A stretch of 53,993 nt of DNA from Candidatus Azambacteria bacterium (GTDB taxonomy: Bacteria; Patescibacteriota; Minisyncoccia; GWC2-36-17; WO2-46-25): assembly GCA_016200965.1 (NCBI GenBank), contig JACQDT010000013.1, positions 1 through 53,993 of the forward strand. Direction: 5' to 3'. The notes under the pieces are model-generated. The model had not been told where the DNA came from. It ran no database searches and worked only from the letters and a program-made list of their open reading frames with translations. The position numbers were made by a program, and so were the translations under genes. Shown piece after piece: positions 51,210-53,993 of the stretch. How positions within the stretch are numbered: the stretch's first letter is position 1; the number at the start of each line of letters is the position of its first letter.

Positions 51210-51872
51210 CTACTTTACAACGCGTTGCTTGAAACGTAGCGCTTCTTCTTTGAAAAACCGCCGCCAAACCGAAGGAGCTATTTTTTCAATCATCCGCGGC
51301 AAATCTTTTGCTGTTTCGGCCTTCACAAACTGGGTGCCGAGCTGAAGCGGGTCAATATGCCAATCAAACTTTGCTTTCGCTTTTTTGAGAAGCTCGTCCG
51401 TGCTCCATCCGTAGCGCTGTATGATGCAGTACAAATCAATATAATCTCGCGCCGCAGTGCGCTGATAGATGGTAAACAGTTTATTCACCGCGATATCAAT
51501 GGCGCTGTCCACCTTTATTCCCTCTCTGCGTTTTGGCTTTTCAATCTGCGGAAACGGGAAAAAGGTGAATTCTGTTTTTAACACCTCGTCCGAAAAATGG
51601 AGAAAGAAGAGATTCCGGTTGTAGCTTTGCTGAAAATCCACGCCGGTAATGCCCAGGGGTTTTTTGTGCTTCTGAAAAAAAACGGAAACTGCGGATATAT
51701 CAAATTCATGCTCGAAGAAAAAATCCAAATCTTCGGAAAACCGGTGGTGCAAATAGAACCCGGCAAGCGCGGTGCCGCCGGTAAGATAACCGTGGGTCGC
51801 AAGCGCCTTATCGCTTGCGACCGCCGCGAGCACGGCGCGCTGGCGCCGCGTGAGAATGTCCGTTTGTTCCAT
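51210..51872 (-). CDS. AbiEii/AbiGii-family nucleotidyltransferase toxin
   Basis: 220 aa. The nucleotidyltransferase motif LTGGTALAGFYLHHRFSEDLDF (GG then Asp-x-Asp) lies at residues ~30-52. The helical C-terminal half contains AIDIAVNKLFTIYQRTAARDYIDLY. Such toxins add nucleotides to tRNA 3' ends and block translation, protecting against phage. It starts inside the end of the putative antitoxin gene by 65 bp. Confidence 0.88.
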   Translation of the reverse strand: MEQTDILTRRQRAVLAAVASDKALATHGYLTGGTALAGFYLHHRFSEDLDFFFEHEFDISAVSVFFQKHKKPLGITGVDFQQSYNRNLFFLHFSDEVLKTEFTFFPFPQIEKPKRREGIKVDSAIDIAVNKLFTIYQRTAARDYIDLYCIIQRYGWSTDELLKKAKAKFDWHIDPLQLGTQFVKAETAKDLPRMIEKIAPSVWRRFFKEEALRFKQRVVK

Positions 51873-52062
51873 ACAATAAAAGCGCGAGAAACTTTCTTCG
51901 TGACGGATCGATGGCGATGACGTTCCAGTACTTTTTCAAAAGCCACGCGTCGATTTTTTTGCCGCCCAAACCGAAATTCACCATCTGTTCAAGTTTCCAG
52001 ACGGCGTATCGTTTCTTGTCTTTCCTCAATAATTCCCGTTCATCCACCGACCAGTTATACAT
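51808..52062 (-). CDS. Probable antitoxin partner of the AbiEii-like toxin
   Basis: 84 aa, basic, with WSVDERELLRKDKKRYAVWKLEQMVNFGLGGKKIDAWLLKKYW, which reads as a helical DNA-binding-like module. Its 3' end overlaps the toxin start by 65 bp. It does not match the usual two-domain AbiEi, so the role is inferred from position only. Confidence 0.6.
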   Translation of the reverse strand: MYNWSVDERELLRKDKKRYAVWKLEQMVNFGLGGKKIDAWLLKKYWNVIAIDPSRRKFLALLLYGTNGHSHAAPARRARGGRKR

Positions 52063-52147
52063 AAATCAATAATAACACATTTTTTATGAAGTATCCAGTG
52101 GTTTTCACGTACTGCATCGTTTTCATTTTTTATGCTACCATAGTACC

Positions 52148-53170
52148 ATGACCGTCAAAAAAATATATATCGGCGGGTGGTTTCAACGAACGACACTGCA
52201 TCTCACGGAAATGTGGGATTTTTTGAAATACGGGATGTCGCGGCTTGATTTCCCTCCTGCGGAACTTGCAAAAGCGCGCGCCTTGCTTGCCATCGCCAAC
52301 GTCACGCGCGAAAGCGGGCCGCTTGAATATCTTTTGGTGGAGACATCAGTGGGAATCAGCTACCGCATCTACGAAGACGGGCTCATCATTCTTGAAAAAG
52401 ATTTTCGTTCGCTCAAAGAGGACTTTGCCGATATCAAAGATTACTACGACAACAAGCTGTCCAAAGCGCTTTCGCTCATTTTCAGCAAGGGCGCGCCGGT
52501 GCCCAAAGAACTGGCAAGCATCCAAACCAACCTGCGCGACGAAACGCTCGCGCGGCACATCATCGAATCGCAGATATTTTTCCGCGAATTCAAATCACAG
52601 CTCGCCCGCTATCTCGCCATCCATCGGCTCGTGTGGGAAAAAATAGAACGCATCAAAGAGCGCGAAAAAATAAAGGGGAACGAGATCGACGGCCTGCGCA
52701 ACGAGCTTTCGGATTATCAAAAGACCATTCATCTCATCGGCGCGCGCATCGACCAGATGGACGCTTACCTTAAAACGCGCCAGAAACTCACTGACCTCAA
52801 AACGATGGACGAATACCTCCAGCCGCTGTTTCAATTCAAATTTGAGACGCTTGCCGATACGCACGCCTACATCAAACACCTCTAGAAGATGACGGAGGAA
52901 TATCTGAATTCCGCCATCCAGATGTTTTCCGACCTCCAGCAAAAAAGCACCAAAAACACCATTTCGTCTCTGCAACTGGTCACCACCATCGGCGTGGTGG
53001 CGGCAATCCTCGGCTACCTGGGCAAAGACACGCTCCCGAAATTCACGTCCGTGGGCATGGTGTACTTTGGCCTGCTCATGGCAATGACCTGGGCGATCAA
53101 CACCGTCATCGCGAAATTTTTCCGCAACAAAAAATACCCCGTCAAAAGCCGGGAGTTGAAGAAACTCTGA
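52148..53170 (+). pseudogene. Coiled-coil, two-helix membrane protein, split by an in-frame UAG
   Basis: The readings 52148-52885 (245 aa) and 52889-53170 (93 aa) are in the same frame with only TAG-AAG between them: ...IKHL-TAG-K-MTEEYLNSAI. The joined protein of ~340 aa would be coiled-coil (RIKEREKIKGNEIDGL...), ending in two membrane helices (TTIGVVAAILGYLG and SVGMVYFGLLMAMTWAIN), as in CorA-like transport or sensor proteins. UAG may be a nonsense mutation (TGG to TAG), a sequencing error or a read-through site. Confidence 0.75.
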
Positions 53171-53180
53171 AAATCAAGAA

Positions 53181-53218
53181 CATGTCGTTATATTTGCTAT
53201 AGCAAATATAACGACATG
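53181..53218. repeat. 38-bp palindrome G3 (solo)
   Basis: A perfect 38-bp palindrome with outer arms CATGTCGTTAT and a centre TATAGC that is fully self-complementary. It has no Cas2-like gene beside it. Confidence 0.9.
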
Positions 53219-53246
53219 TTGCAGTACACGAGAAAATTTCTTCTTG

Positions 53247-53663
53247 TTATTCTTTTTCTGTCTCGACTGCTTCTTGCTCTGTCCCTTCTTCCTTTTCCTG
53301 ATGCATACCGAGCTTCTCGCGTTCAAAAGTTTTCAGATTTTTCGAAGCTTCGGCAACGCGTGTTAAAATTTTCTTACATTCTTCTTCAATTGTACGGGCT
53401 TCTTCCTCAGTAAGATTTATCAACCCGATCTTTTTCTCCCCCGCTAAATTTCCCTGGTTTATAATTTCATTGTATAGATTCTTCCATGCATCCTCTATAG
53501 AACCTTTATGTCCTGTTGTGGGGTAATTTGTATAATCATACAACTTACACAAACGCTCTCCCAACTCATATACCTCCGAACCAAGTTCTTCAGAAGCTTT
53601 CTCTCTTTCGTCTGCTTTCTCAAACGCCTCACGAGAATATTCTTCTTTTATTTTTTCTCCCAT
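53247..53663 (-). CDS. Unknown highly charged helical protein
   Basis: 138 aa, rich in Glu and Lys, predicted coiled coil at both ends (REKASEELGSEVYEL and EEEARTIEEECKKILTRVAEA) with a short hydrophobic middle (LYDYTNYPTTGH). No family is recognised. A sensible start at ATG 53663, no strong SD. Confidence 0.6.
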   Translation of the reverse strand: MGEKIKEEYSREAFEKADEREKASEELGSEVYELGERLCKLYDYTNYPTTGHKGSIEDAWKNLYNEIINQGNLAGEKKIGLINLTEEEARTIEEECKKILTRVAEASKNLKTFEREKLGMHQEKEEGTEQEAVETEKE

Positions 53664-53874
53664 AGTTATATGTCGTTAATTGTGAGTTATGCCTCCAGCA
53701 TACCCCCGATGAGGTTTGTAAACCCCCACTGTCAACAGCTTCCACTTGGACGTGGAACATCAAGGCGGGAGAAAAAACACAAGCATCACTAAAGAAGAAC
53801 TGAGGAAGTACCTTTAAGCCACTCGCCGTTTATTGACAAAAGAAAATGGCTTATGCTACCATGCTTTTGTATGC

Positions 53875-53993
53875 CCAGTAATACAACCTCGACTGGGCAC
53901 GCCGTTCGATGAAACGTTTCACTTGCGATTGTTGTCCGCACCAAAGACGAACCAACGCAGACCATGTTTATCCAACGGCGCACCCGAACGTTT
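53875..53993. repeat. Nested-palindrome element C, second copy (C2, cut by window end)
   Basis: ATGCCCAGTAATACAACCTCGACT starts it; the following GGGCACGCCGTTCGATGAAACG and CCAACGGCGCACCC tail matches the inverse of C1 (14971-15188). It lacks the inner hairpin block that C1 carries, so one copy gained or lost it. The right arm is outside the window. Confidence 0.8.

Noticed and set aside
53789-53983. 64-aa ORF in element C2
   Set aside because: Made by the palindromic sequence; no domain, cut by the window end.

Overview
The window looks like part of a Candidate Phyla Radiation (Patescibacteria, Parcubacteria-like) chromosome. The grounds are gene content and gene style: small overlapping genes, ftsE-ftsX-prfB, lepA, murJ beside a DUF4012 protein, an RNase HI-family protein, ychF followed by a solo Cas2-like protein, DsbA-like and cell-surface proteins of the kind common in that group, and several promoters placed so close to the ATG that transcripts would be leaderless. 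The standard code fits: UGA is used as a stop and also as the programmed frameshift stop of prfB. The host backbone is moderately GC-rich. Several blocks (about 1-1.3 kb, 2.6-7.26 kb, 30.35-32.9 kb and 39.3-40.3 kb) look visibly more AT-rich and carry defence or toxin-antitoxin genes, so they are probably acquired.

Layout. 0.06-2.2 kb: ImmA/IrrE-type peptidase, NUDIX hydrolase and a zinc-ribbon protein. 2.3-7.6 kb: an island bounded by two inverted ~320 bp nested-palindrome repeats and abutting tRNA-Gln. It holds a three-gene unknown operon, a LexA-DNA methyltransferase fusion, and a convergent pair made of an XRE regulator and an unknown 342-aa protein, arranged like a controller-regulated restriction-modification system. 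7.7-15 kb: core genes ftsX, ftsE, prfB, PAP2 phosphatase, dgkA, class IV aminotransferase, ftsB/divIC-like and lepA, with tRNA-Thr, tRNA-Gly and a tRNA-Gly 5' half. 15.3-23.7 kb: four tandem 7TM paralogues, murJ, DUF4012 protein and sugar transferase. 23.7-24.5 kb: the RNase P RNA gene, whose P3 loop contains a GIY-YIG ORF and which also carries two copies of a palindromic repeat. 24.5-30.3 kb: RNase H, ECF sigma factor, two surface proteins, an EF-Tu domain-2-like/NMD3-like pair and tRNA-Arg.

30.3-33.1 kb: DpnI-type methyl-dependent endonuclease, a Panacea/RelE-like pair and a zinc-ribbon peptide. 33.1-38.4 kb: MacAB-like exporter, VOC protein and ychF. 38.4-40.4 kb: a stack of insertions at the ychF 3' end. 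These are a Cas2-like gene bracketed by two 38-bp palindromes, a 107-aa protein and hicBA, each unit ending in another copy of the last ~66 bp of ychF. 40.4-49.4 kb: a copper and redox cluster (copZ, copA, cupredoxin, DoxX, thioredoxin-like, Cys-rich protein, DsbA-like, CcdA-multicopper oxidase fusion). 49.4-54 kb: two further toxin-antitoxin pairs, two small proteins under a near-consensus promoter, a gene split by an in-frame UAG, and another nested-palindrome repeat cut by the window end.

The recurring theme is nested or perfect palindromes, at least seven sequence families, placed at gene ends, beside or inside RNA genes, and around defence genes. The strongest candidates for something undescribed are the LexA-methyltransferase module, the ORF inside RNase P RNA, and the palindrome-bracketed Cas2-like unit with ychF-tail duplication. 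All calls come from reading the sequence; no search or fold was run.
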